From contig NZ_BMHH01000016.1 of the NCBI RefSeq assembly GCF_014640615.1, forward strand, positions 47,794 to 111,793: DNA of 64,000 bases, in the 5' to 3' direction. The DNA comes from Paramesorhizobium endophyticum. Lineage in GTDB: Bacteria > Pseudomonadota > Alphaproteobacteria > Rhizobiales > Rhizobiaceae. Shown here piece by piece: positions 55,999 through 63,860 of this stretch. Numbering within the stretch: the stretch's first letter is position 1; the number at the start of each line of letters is the position of its first letter. The notes under the pieces were generated by a model. That model was not told where the DNA came from. It ran no database searches and saw only the letters and a list, made by a program, of their open reading frames with translations. Both the position numbers and the translations under genes were made by a program.

Positions 55999-56520
55999 AT
56001 GAAAGTTGAGTTCCAGGGCGGCTTGGACGGTCTGTGTGGTATGTATGCTCTTGTGAATGCATTTATGCTGTTCGGCCACACAGATGGCGAGAAAGTTCTC
56101 AGAGAGGCATGCCGGGCATTGAGCCAGTCGCGCTGGCCAGAGGTCTTGACTGAAGGAACTACTTTTGGGGACATGCAAAGGATGGCGAAGCGGTGCAAGG
56201 AGAAGCTCCATACTAAGAACATGGAAATCCGCTATCCGTTCAAGAAAAACGTTCCCGGCACTAACAAACAATACTGGGAGCGGTTCGATGAGATTTTCAG
56301 CGATGAGGATGCTGTTTGCGCCATCATTGGTATTTGGGAACCAGCCGCGCATTGGATCATCGCCGTTCATTACGACGGACATATGCTCTTCGTTGACAGC
56401 ACCGCAGGGAGGCCAGTCTCACGCAAGAGACGCAGCAGCCTCTATGCAGGAAAGCGTAAAGCCAGACCCACGCAGTGGCTCATCGATCCACAAGAATTGA
56501 TCGTTTTTTATCAGGTGTGA
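55999..56520 (+). CDS. Papain-like cysteine-protease-fold protein
   Basis: 173 residues, starting MKVEFQGGLDGLCGMYALVNAFMLFG, where GLCG holds the candidate nucleophile Cys13. Later comes EPAAHWIIAVHYDGHMLFVDST with a candidate catalytic His118 and Asp133. The order Cys-His-Asp and spacing fit a small papain-like peptidase fold. The family is not further identified. Neighbouring genes are small and mostly unknown. A terminator-like hairpin follows at about 56748. Confidence 0.62.
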   Translation: MKVEFQGGLDGLCGMYALVNAFMLFGHTDGEKVLREACRALSQSRWPEVLTEGTTFGDMQRMAKRCKEKLHTKNMEIRYPFKKNVPGTNKQYWERFDEIFSDEDAVCAIIGIWEPAAHWIIAVHYDGHMLFVDSTAGRPVSRKRRSSLYAGKRKARPTQWLIDPQELIVFYQV

Positions 56521-56974
56521 CGCGCGCGCCCGTCAATAAGTTGGCATATGGCACAGAGCAAAGTACTCCGCTCTGTTGCGTTTTCCTGCGAGAGTACCAA
56601 AGCCAAATTCGTCGCAACGCCAGGAATGCCCTGATATTGATTTTACCGCTTCACGGATCGCCGAAAGCATGCGCGCTCGTTGCGCAAGCGGCAGGGCCTG
56701 AAATCGAGGCAACTGAGGCGGCTTAAAACTCCACTACCCCCACAACGAAAAAGGGCGGCAGAAATGCCACCCTTTTCAAATCTGCCTGCATGACGGTCAA
56801 CGATAAACACCATATATTTCAGAGCCGCCTATACTGGCGGTTGAAAGCCCCCAAGGGAAGATAACTCGAAGTTTCTTGCTGCCCTTCGATGTTTTAAGAA
56901 TGTCCGAACGGGACAATTCAGTCAACAAGAAAATGCGATTCCCTGAATAAAAACAGCAAGTTGCAAATTGTATT
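56521..56974. other. Gene-free stretch between convergent genes
   Basis: No convincing gene. It contains a hairpin at 56748-56776 and AT-rich sequence before the minus-strand small gene. Confidence 0.4.
56748..56776 (+). terminator. Hairpin with T-run
   Basis: AAAAAGGGCGGCA pairs with TGCCACCCTTTT across GAAA, with one mismatch. It can end transcription coming from the small-gene cluster on the plus strand and from the minus side. Confidence 0.6.
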
Positions 56975-57145
56975 TTAAAACTTGCTCCGTTGAGGAAGGG
57001 CCTCCAGCGCCACGACCAGCAACGCCGGCACGGCGCAAAACACCGTCAATGTCGCTACCGTGGCCGACAGATGCGCCAAGCCCGCCAATCCCGAAGCCGT
57101 CGCCAACGCCAGCCCGCCAGCCGTCCCAAAAAGTACCTTTTTCAT
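56975..57145 (-). CDS. Small hydrophobic protein coupled to the DotA/TraY-like gene
   Basis: 56 residues: MKKVLFGTAGGLALATASGLAGLAHLSATVATLTVFCAVPALLVVALEALPQRSKF. It starts with two Lys and is almost wholly hydrophobic, so it could be a signal peptide-like or membrane protein. ATG 57145 overlaps the stop of the TraY-like gene as ATGA. Confidence 0.6.
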   Translation of the reverse strand: MKKVLFGTAGGLALATASGLAGLAHLSATVATLTVFCAVPALLVVALEALPQRSKF

Positions 57146-59132
57146 TTCGTTTTCCCTTCATCTTTTTTGAGCTTTTCGTGCTTAGCCGGCCCTTGCGGTA
57201 TCATTTTAGGCAGACTTCCCCGGCCGGCCAAAGCGATCATCCCACCAAATGCCCCGGAAACAAGGCCGCTTTCGCCGGCCGTCCCCGGAAGGCCGAACCA
57301 GGTCAACACGCGATCCGGGAGGGACCAGATTTGCCCGAATCCTTTGATGCACGAGTACCAGACGAGATATGTCTGGATTGCTGTAAGGGTGAGAAAGCCG
57401 AGCAGCCCGACTACATGGCCGCCGGTTTGGGCAAGGAACGCAGTCGGCCAAAGACTATCGAGTGTGCCGAGCAGGACCTCGAAGAATCCGTACGCGCCGA
57501 ATAACGCCAGAATCGCCAAGGCGGGCCGAAAGAAAATGTTGACGGTGAAGAGGATGCCAAGCCGGACGCTATCCCCTGCGAAATCGTCCCCGCTATCCAT
57601 TTTCAGCCACCGGAGGCACCACAACGGCAGCGCAATCATGGCTTCCATGAGCGCCGAGAGCAGGGCAATTCCGGACATTAGCATGAAGACATGCGGCATG
57701 ATCGGAATTATATAGGCTCGCAAATCGCCGATAAGGAATACCGGGCCGACGATCCACTTTGACCAGTCGAGCAGATAGTTTACGCCGCCGGCACCGAAAA
57801 ATTTGGCGACTGCGTTACCCGAGACAGCGGCAATGGTTCCGCCCGCGGCGATGGCTGCCCAGCCGGCCGCGAGCATTGAATGCCCGGACGAAACTAGCTT
57901 CCCCATCGCATCTTTGCTCTTGTCGTCGTCAGTCGGCGTAGCAGCCCATTCGACAATTGATCGGGAGACAGGCGCAAGGAGCTTGGTTGTGGCATCCGCG
58001 GTCTCGTCCCCCGCGGAAGCGAAGTCATTGGCGCTCAGGTTCACCCTCTCGGCTTCGCCAGACACCTGGAGTTTTAGGGCTGAGAATGCACGATCGAGCG
58101 CTTCCTTAAAATCTCCGTCGACGCGCGGCGGAACGTTTTCGAGGCGCTCATTACTGAGAGACGTAGTGAGCGCCGAGACTTGGCTAAGATTTTGCCAGTA
58201 CATACCGGCCGTCAAAAAGCCCCGCTGCTGGGCGGCGGCGACGAGCCCGGACCTTCCTGCAGTGTCAATTTTTGCGGCTTCTGCCTTGGCCGCGGAGGCA
58301 ATCGCTTCGTCGAAAGCAGCGCCGGCCGCGCGTATGTCCTGGACGAGTCGCGGTGAAAGGACGCCCGACGACACGGCATTCGTCGCCGACGATGCCGAGG
58401 AAAGCCCTGACGTCTCGGCGGCCAGCTTCGCATACCTCTGCGCTTCCGCCCTGAATTTCAGCACGAGGGCCTTGACGGCTTCGCGCCGCGCTTCCGTGAA
58501 GGCATCCCGGTTTTTAGGCGCGGTGTACGAAAAGCGTCCGCACGTCCCGCCGTAGCTCCAAGTGATGAGCCGCCCGTAACCTGGTGCGTCGGGGGTTGCC
58601 TCGGTAACGACGCCCTGCGGCTCTGCGAGCCGCGCAGACCAGCCCCACAGATCGCCCGCGCGATTGTAAACGGCGGCGCAAATCTCATGCTGCAGCACGG
58701 TCATTGCAACCGTCGACCCGTCGACTGACACCGGGAGAATCGTCGTGCCATCTTCAACAACGGACTTGATGCCCGTGCCAGCCAGCGCGTTCGCCAGGTT
58801 GATACCCCCCGCGCGACGATATCGCGGAGGACGTAGTGCACACTGGAAAAACCAGTGTTCGGCAACGGGGCCAACAGTCCGAGACCGACAACGATCCGAA
58901 GCGGGGACCAGATTTGGTGCCATCTGTTGCCGAGCACCTGCCCGCTGTGCGCCGTCGCTACGATGCCAACAACACTCTGATAAGCTACAAATAAGCCGCC
59001 GAGGAAGAACAGCGCGGACGTAAAGACTTGGATAACGTGGCCCCACATCGTCGTAGCCTCGCTCGGGAGAACGGCATTCACGATTTGCCAGGCAATATCA
59101 GTTGATGGTGGCTCAGCGAGAAGGTCAATCAT
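57142..59132 (-). CDS. DotA/TraY-family conjugal transfer membrane protein (frameshifted)
   Basis: The frame opens at ATG 59132 (MIDLLAEPPSTDIAWQIVNAVLP) and continues to about 58810. There the G6 tract (CCCCCC at 58805-58810 on the plus strand) breaks the frame: the product resumes one base off as INLANALAGTGIKSVVEDGT and runs to 57142. Adding one G gives a protein of about 663 residues. Helices are grouped at the start (FTSALFFLGGLFVAYQSVVGIVAT, PLRIVVGLGLLAPLP) and end (GVNYLLDWSKWIVGPVFLIGDLRAYIIP, LFTVNIFFRPALAILALFGAYGFF, VGLLGFLTLTAIQTYLVW). DotA/TraY proteins belong to IncI/Dot-Icm-type secretion systems and, in IncI plasmids, are the targets of entry exclusion. No other transfer genes of that system are present here. 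Confidence 0.82.
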
Positions 59133-59779
59133 CGTGCTCCCCCCATTTTCAGAGTGGGAGCCGCCGGTTCTGACTCCGCCTCGACCTTCTTTTTCTGGTT
59201 CGCGGCCTCGTCGGCCTTCGCTTTGTCTTCGAGATCGAGAGCCCGTTTTTCTGCTCTCGAAAGCGTCACAGGAAATCCCCGCGGCATGAGACGCGGTGCA
59301 GGATGAGGCTTGGCCGCGGTCCCCGCTTTGCCAGCGCCAGCGCTCCCCTTGTCGTCTCCGCCTCCAGAACCGCTCACGGCATCGCTTGCCGTGGGCGCAT
59401 TGTCGGAGGCAGAGGCAGCGGCTTGCCGATCAAGAATCACCTCTCCGATTGCTTCCAGATCGGGTAGGACATGCCAAATCGCAGCCATCCATGGCCGCTT
59501 GAGCTTCATCCCGCGTTCGCGCAATTCTTGCGTTTTCTCGCTGATGCGCGCGTTAAGCGAGTGCCAGCCCGAGCCATCCCCGACCGCCAGCCGCTCAAGA
59601 TACGCCAACAGCGGCGGCGATTCTTCTTCGAGAAAGCGCTGCTTGACGCCAGTTGGCCGCCCGCGGACGGTGATGCACCAGCGCACAATTTCGGCTGCAT
59701 ATGCCGATGTGTACGGATCAGGCATCCCGAAATCGCGAATGAGTCCTCGAAGTCCTTGACTCAGATTCGGTTTTACCAC
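59129..59779 (-). CDS. Hypothetical protein between the relaxase and TraY-like genes
   Basis: 216 residues, probably from GTG 59779, which overlaps the relaxase stop. The N-terminal two-thirds is helical (GLRGLIRDFGMPDPYTSAYAAEIVRWCITVRGRPTG, KRPWMAAIWHVLPDLEAIGEVILD). The C-terminus is low complexity, rich in Ala, Gly, Ser and charged residues. It ends in ATGA overlap with the TraY-like gene. No known family recognised; a conjugation accessory role is likely from position. Confidence 0.55.
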   Translation of the reverse strand: MVKPNLSQGLRGLIRDFGMPDPYTSAYAAEIVRWCITVRGRPTGVKQRFLEEESPPLLAYLERLAVGDGSGWHSLNARISEKTQELRERGMKLKRPWMAAIWHVLPDLEAIGEVILDRQAAASASDNAPTASDAVSGSGGGDDKGSAGAGKAGTAAKPHPAPRLMPRGFPVTLSRAEKRALDLEDKAKADEAANQKKKVEAESEPAAPTLKMGGAR

Positions 59780-60930
59780 GGCGTCGGCCCCCCGGGAGAT
59801 GGCGCTCGCTCTGGCTCCGTTGCGGCAGCCAAAGCCGCCGACAAGGACTGAATTTGCGCATTTGCCGACGCGAGCCGCTGGCTCTGTTGCCGCATCTCGT
59901 ATCGTGTTTCGGATGCCTTCTTTTCAGCCGCCTTCGCCTCGGCCTTCGCCGCCGCTGCAGCCGCCTTGGCCTTCTCCGCCGACTTCGTCGCCGCCGCCAG
60001 ATCGCGCGCGAATTCCCGCCGAATCTGCGACCGAATGCGTGATTCATGAATGCCGTCGAATGCGGCCCGAACAGCGCCGCCGACGCCCTGAAATTTTTCC
60101 GCCTGGGCGTGTACCTTGGCGGCATCGGCTCGCATCGCCGCCGCTGCCGCCCGTGTCCGATCGATGTATGCTTGCCCGTCACGCCGCACGACCGCCGCGC
60201 GCTCGACGGCATTCTTGAGCGCCTTGGCTTGCGCCTGTTCCGCGAGCCATTCGGCTCGCGTCAGCCGGCGGCGCTGGGGGCCGAGCCTCGTAAGCCCGCA
60301 AGGCACGCCGACGGCTTCGTGATAAGAGTCTTGCCATTGTCGTAACGCGGACTGGTACGCAGCATTTGACCGTTTATTAAGCGCCTTACCGTCCTCACCT
60401 GGTCGCCGTCCTTCCGCCATCACGGCGCGTTTGGCGACGATGCCAGGATGAAAAACAGCGGCCCGAAGTTCCTTGTCTGATGTCGGCAAGACGTATGCAT
60501 GCACGTGCCACTGCTTCTCGTCCGTGTGTCGGACGACCGACTTTAGCGCTGGCCCGTACTGCTGCCTGAGCCAAGCAATTGTGCGTTTTTCCCAGTCTCG
60601 CACCTCCGCCGCCTTGGCCCTGTCGGCTCGGACTTCATCGACGGTGTACGGGTGCGAAGCGACGACGGTATGCAGCGTTTTTTGTGCGCTGCTGATCTTG
60701 CGCAACTTGCCCTTTGCACCAGGCGTCATTGCCGCCGCGGCCGCCGCATCGTGCATCTGGCGGACTTCCTCGACCCCGACGCCATAAATCACGGTCGGGG
60801 GCGACGGCTCGCGGACGTGGACTGAGGCGATGGGCTTGCGGTCGGCTTCATCAAAAATGAAATCCGTCGACCGTCCTTTGTCGTCGGCTTTGCGGCTCCA
60901 GCACTCTAAATGCACAAATTGAAAAGCCAT
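59773..60930 (-). CDS. MobV-like relaxase (HUH-type)
   Basis: 385 residues. The catalytic block VVRHTDEKQWHVHAYVLPT has His135, Asp137, Glu138, His142 and His144, resembling the MobV/Pre motif HxDExxxHxHxxxxP. It is followed by a long Ala/Arg/Lys-rich helical tail (AEKAKAAAAAAKAEAKAAEKKAS) that probably coils. It would nick at oriT to start mobilisation. Upstream of its start lie three hairpins (61088-61183) that look like an oriT. The N-terminal part is more divergent from MobV than the HUH block. Confidence 0.72.
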   Translation of the reverse strand: MAFQFVHLECWSRKADDKGRSTDFIFDEADRKPIASVHVREPSPPTVIYGVGVEEVRQMHDAAAAAAMTPGAKGKLRKISSAQKTLHTVVASHPYTVDEVRADRAKAAEVRDWEKRTIAWLRQQYGPALKSVVRHTDEKQWHVHAYVLPTSDKELRAAVFHPGIVAKRAVMAEGRRPGEDGKALNKRSNAAYQSALRQWQDSYHEAVGVPCGLTRLGPQRRRLTRAEWLAEQAQAKALKNAVERAAVVRRDGQAYIDRTRAAAAAMRADAAKVHAQAEKFQGVGGAVRAAFDGIHESRIRSQIRREFARDLAAATKSAEKAKAAAAAAKAEAKAAEKKASETRYEMRQQSQRLASANAQIQSLSAALAAATEPERAPSPGGPTPW

Positions 60931-61087
60931 GAATTGGAGACACTCAGATGAATGCCTGAATCGTGCTCCCGAATCCTGCCGGCGGAAAGCAAAAAGTACG
61001 ATGATAGTGACCGACTATCATCATTCCTTCGTCATGATGTCGGCTCTCCGAGTGCCTGGCAGGGGCCTAGTCGTCGCTGGGCGACGA

Positions 61088-61183
61088 GGCAGTCAAGTGA
61101 CTGCCAAGGCTCGGTGACTTCGCCTATCGGCTCGGGGCGTTGCCCAAGGACGGCGGGGAACCGCCGTCACGCCGCAATGCGGC
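61088..61183. other. Candidate oriT: three perfect hairpins
   Basis: GGCAGTCA-AG-TGACTGCC (61088-61105), GACGGCGG-GGAA-CCGCCGTC (61149-61168) and GCCGCA-A-TGCGGC (61171-61183) follow one another. They lie 158 bp and more upstream of the relaxase start, the usual place for an origin of transfer. The nick site is not identified. Confidence 0.6.
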
Positions 61184-61222
61184 AATCGCGGTCTGGGAAA
61201 GCCGGTCCCATCCCGCGAGCGG

Positions 61223-61252
61223 AAAAAAGGCCCGAGTGAATGTCACTCAGGC
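61223..61252 (-). terminator. Intrinsic terminator on the minus strand
   Basis: GCCCGAGTGA-ATG-TCACTCAGGC (61230-61252) with one mismatch. On the minus strand the hairpin is followed by a T6 run. It ends transcription from the two small genes at 61259-61557. Confidence 0.75.
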
Positions 61253-61258
61253 TTGGCA

Positions 61259-61393
61259 TCATTCATGCTGTTGAAAATCGTTGTCGGGGAACGGCGGACT
61301 GTCCGATCGCGGCACACCGATCCAGACAGCAATCGTGGCAATGAACAGCCCGATTGACACGACGGACAACGCGCCGTGGATGAGGTCGATCAT
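61259..61393 (-). CDS. Small single-helix membrane protein
   Basis: 44 residues: MIDLIHGALSVVSIGLFIATIAVWIGVPRSDSPPFPDNDFQQHE. One membrane helix and an acidic tail. It overlaps the previous gene's stop by ATGA and precedes an intrinsic terminator. Function unknown. Confidence 0.6.
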   Translation of the reverse strand: MIDLIHGALSVVSIGLFIATIAVWIGVPRSDSPPFPDNDFQQHE

Positions 61394-61557
61394 TCGACCT
61401 CCGCTTGTTCCTGCTGGCGGACAAGGCGGCTCACGAAGGAAATCACCTGTTGCCTCTGCCACTCACTTTTTAGTCTCGAAAACACCCGCACTAATTCGGT
61501 CGAGTCCTGAACACTCTCCATATCGATGGGCGGCAGTTCTTCATCGTTCAAAGTCAT
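61390..61557 (-). CDS. Small hypothetical protein
   Basis: 55 residues: MTLNDEELPPIDMESVQDSTELVRVFSRLKSEWQRQQVISFVSRLVRQQEQAEVE. It is helical and acidic. The frame stays open above the ATG with plausible coding sequence (FACRHSPEIVDYLNQAILRGK), so the true start may be farther upstream or the gene may be damaged there. Confidence 0.5.
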   Translation of the reverse strand: MTLNDEELPPIDMESVQDSTELVRVFSRLKSEWQRQQVISFVSRLVRQQEQAEVE

Positions 61558-61767
61558 TTTCCCCCGCAGGATTGCTTGATTGAGATAATCGACAATTTCA
61601 GGCGAGTGGCGGCAGGCAAAGTTCTGCTATCCTCAGAATCAGCCATGATTCGAGCTCCAACCAGCTTGATTGTGGTCAGGCAGGCAGGACGTTGCACCGT
61701 CCTGCCTAGCCGCCTGCCATTGCAGATGGGAACTCATTACGCGAGAAATGACGGCGGATCAAGAAAA

Positions 61768-61786
61768 TTCGCCTACAGTAGGCGAA
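61768..61786. promoter_or_regulatory. Palindromic operator before the HTH gene
   Basis: TTCGCCTAC-A-GTAGGCGAA is a perfect 9-bp inverted repeat, 6 bp before ATG 61793. Its position suggests autoregulation by the downstream HTH protein. Confidence 0.65.
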
Positions 61787-61792
61787 AATAAA

Positions 61793-62017
61793 ATGCTTCC
61801 AGTTCAGTGCCGTATGGCACGCACCGCCCTTGGAATGAAAATTGCGGAGCTTGCAGAGCTGGCAAATGTTTCCACGAACACGGTGGTGCGTTTTGAGAGG
61901 GGTGAGGAACTCAAGGAATCGACCGTGACGCAGCTTCGGATTGCCCTCGAGAATGCGGGGGTAGTATTTATTCCCGAAAACGGCGGTGGCGTTGGCGTGA
62001 GATTGCGCGCGCCATAA
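61793..62017 (+). CDS. XRE-type helix-turn-helix regulator
   Basis: 74 residues with the HTH MARTALGMKIAELAELANVSTNTVVRFERGEELKESTVTQLRIALENAG, ending in a short tail. ATG 61793 was chosen because the operator-like palindrome lies just before it; 61748 is the longer alternative. It probably controls its own promoter or nearby element genes. Confidence 0.8.
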   Translation: MLPVQCRMARTALGMKIAELAELANVSTNTVVRFERGEELKESTVTQLRIALENAGVVFIPENGGGVGVRLRAP

Positions 62018-62136
62018 GAGTCTGACTTAGGAGATAGAGCTCGTGTCAGAACACTAGCCAACTAATATTTTTCACCGATGTCATACGGATAGCCAAGAGG
62101 GGTGAAGTAAGTCCACGGGGAAGAAGGACCTGCTGA

Positions 62137-63021
62137 ATGAAATTCGACGTTCACGAACTCTACAAGAGCAAGACTATCCGCATGCCGTCTCCCGGTCAGT
62201 GCATCTACTGCGGCGACAAGGAAGCCAAGCTCCGGGACGAGCATGTCATTCCTTATGCGCTCGCAGCAAATATGATGATCCTCGAAAAGTCGTGCTGCGA
62301 GACATGTCAGAACATCATCCAGCGTTACGAGCAGGAAGTGCTGAAGAAGCAGTTGGGCATATTCCGCGCTCAGGTCGATGCGCCTTCGCGCACAAAAAAG
62401 AAAGATCGGATAACTCACGTCGATCTACAATTCGTGGAGCTCGATGACACAGGCCAATTGATGAGGGACTTGGGCATTCACTCGATCCCCGTCGAGGAAC
62501 TGCCTCTCGCCGTCCACCTCTGGCAATCACCTATGCCGCGACGCCTACGCCCCCCTATCACGCTTCGACAGGAGCAGGGGACGTCATGGTCATTCGTAGA
62601 TCACGACGGCATTAACGTCCTGTGCAACAAAGTCCGAGAGGAAACCGGCGCAAACCACGTCGCCTATAAATCGGGGGAAGTCAACCGCCTTCATTACCTA
62701 AGGTCACTCGCGAAGACCGCACATGCCTATGCGGCAGCCCAGTATGGTCTAGACGCCTTTGAACCATATTTGCTCGACCTCATCCTATGCCGCTCCAATG
62801 ACGTAGCCGAGTTCGTAGGCGACGACCCCTTTGAATCGCCTGTCGAGGATACAGACGGCCACACGTTGCAGATATTCCTGGGCGAAGCCATGGGCGGCGA
62901 AGAACAAGGACTGATCGCTACTCGTTTCCAGCTCTATCCCACGCTGGGTAGTCCTGCGCACTTGGTCGTCGTGGGCAAAGCAAAGATCGACATTCAGAAG
63001 AGGCTTGCAGGCGAGATTTAG
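62137..63021 (+). CDS. HNH endonuclease-like protein
   Basis: 294 residues. The N-terminal zinc-ribbon-like HNH core reads CIYCGDKEAKLRDEHVIPYAL and then CCETCQNI, the CxxC...DEHVIP...CxxC pattern of HNH proteins. The C-terminal two-thirds is unrecognised. GAAGGAC precedes the ATG. It is the last complete gene of island 2 and lies about 300 bp before the right attachment site. Confidence 0.7.
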   Translation: MKFDVHELYKSKTIRMPSPGQCIYCGDKEAKLRDEHVIPYALAANMMILEKSCCETCQNIIQRYEQEVLKKQLGIFRAQVDAPSRTKKKDRITHVDLQFVELDDTGQLMRDLGIHSIPVEELPLAVHLWQSPMPRRLRPPITLRQEQGTSWSFVDHDGINVLCNKVREETGANHVAYKSGEVNRLHYLRSLAKTAHAYAAAQYGLDAFEPYLLDLILCRSNDVAEFVGDDPFESPVEDTDGHTLQIFLGEAMGGEEQGLIATRFQLYPTLGSPAHLVVVGKAKIDIQKRLAGEI

Positions 63022-63437
63022 CCGCCTGCCCTGTCTGAGGGAGCATCCGTTTGTCCGCTCCTTACTTCCGAAAACGGGCTGGCGGCAATCCATCCCATCC
63101 GAAACACAGCCCAAGCTATTACGGTCAGCATCAAATAGCTCTTGCGCGTAAAATCTCGTGATTTTCGGTGCCCCTCTCAGTCCCGATAAACTCTGATGGT
63201 TGTCAGCAAATCCGTTGACTTCCCGTGCATTCAGCCATTAAAAAGCGATGCACAACGTTGGTACACACAACACCAATTTGACGGCCTTAGAATCCTTATT
63301 TTCTGGGCTTTTTGGGGCGTTCAGGCGGGAATCCCTCCCTCTCCGCCAGCGAATTTTCACTCTTCGCCAATTAACGCTAAGCTTTTGGTTTCCCCGCAGT
63401 TTTTCTGAGCGAGCAGCCCTGCACAGGCTCTGCTACC
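63022..63437. other. Gene-free stretch at the right end of island 2
   Basis: It contains the 22-bp attachment site (63329-63350). No convincing gene. Confidence 0.6.
63329..63350. other. Attachment site, third copy of the tRNA-Ser 3' end (attR of island 2)
   Basis: Exact 22-bp copy of 45331-45352. The surrounding sequence is not a tRNA gene, so this is the partial copy expected at the distal end of an integrated element. Confidence 0.85.
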
Positions 63438-63860
63438 ATGAAAAACACGCGCAATGTATCGCGCCCCGTATCGTCCCATGTATCGCCGGACGACGCCGGA
63501 ATCATTTCCGCGAAGAAACGGAATCGCAAACTTAAAAAGCGATCTTCCGGACTCTACCTAGTGAGAAGCGGCGGCATTTATCTCTTTCAGATCAGGTTGC
63601 CGAAACGGATCGGCGGCACGAGCGCACGTCCTATCCGAGTCAGCCTGGGCGCGCTTGCCCATCAGGAAGCGAGAGAAATCGCCGGTGCGCTTGCCGTTCT
63701 TGCGCGTCAGGCATTCAGGGAGATCGAGAAGAGAATGGCCGGAAATCAAGCATGGGGCATTGCCGCTCTCCTTGGAATCGATCCCGACGACATGCATGCC
63801 GATGACGATTGGCCCTACGCGTTTACTAGAGCGTGTCCGTTGAACGCGGAATCGTATTGA
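63438..63860 (+). pseudogene. DUF6538-type integrase, N-terminal fragment
   Basis: 140 codons with the DUF6538 start (RSSGLYLVRSGGIYLFQIRLPKRIGG, LAHQEAREIAGALAVLARQAFREIEKR), matching the N-terminal part of integrases like 45436-47013. The frame then runs into unrelated sequence and stops at 63860, so about three quarters of the gene is missing. It begins 87 bp after the attachment site, the same arrangement as the island 2 integrase. Confidence 0.75.

Noticed and set aside
56475..56726. 83-codon frame overlapping the papain-like gene
   Set aside because: It overlaps a better gene, has no ribosome-binding site and continues into sequence with no recognisable domain.
57206..57715. Frames on both strands inside the TraY-like gene
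   Set aside because: They are alternative readings of GC-rich coding sequence and lack starts or domains.
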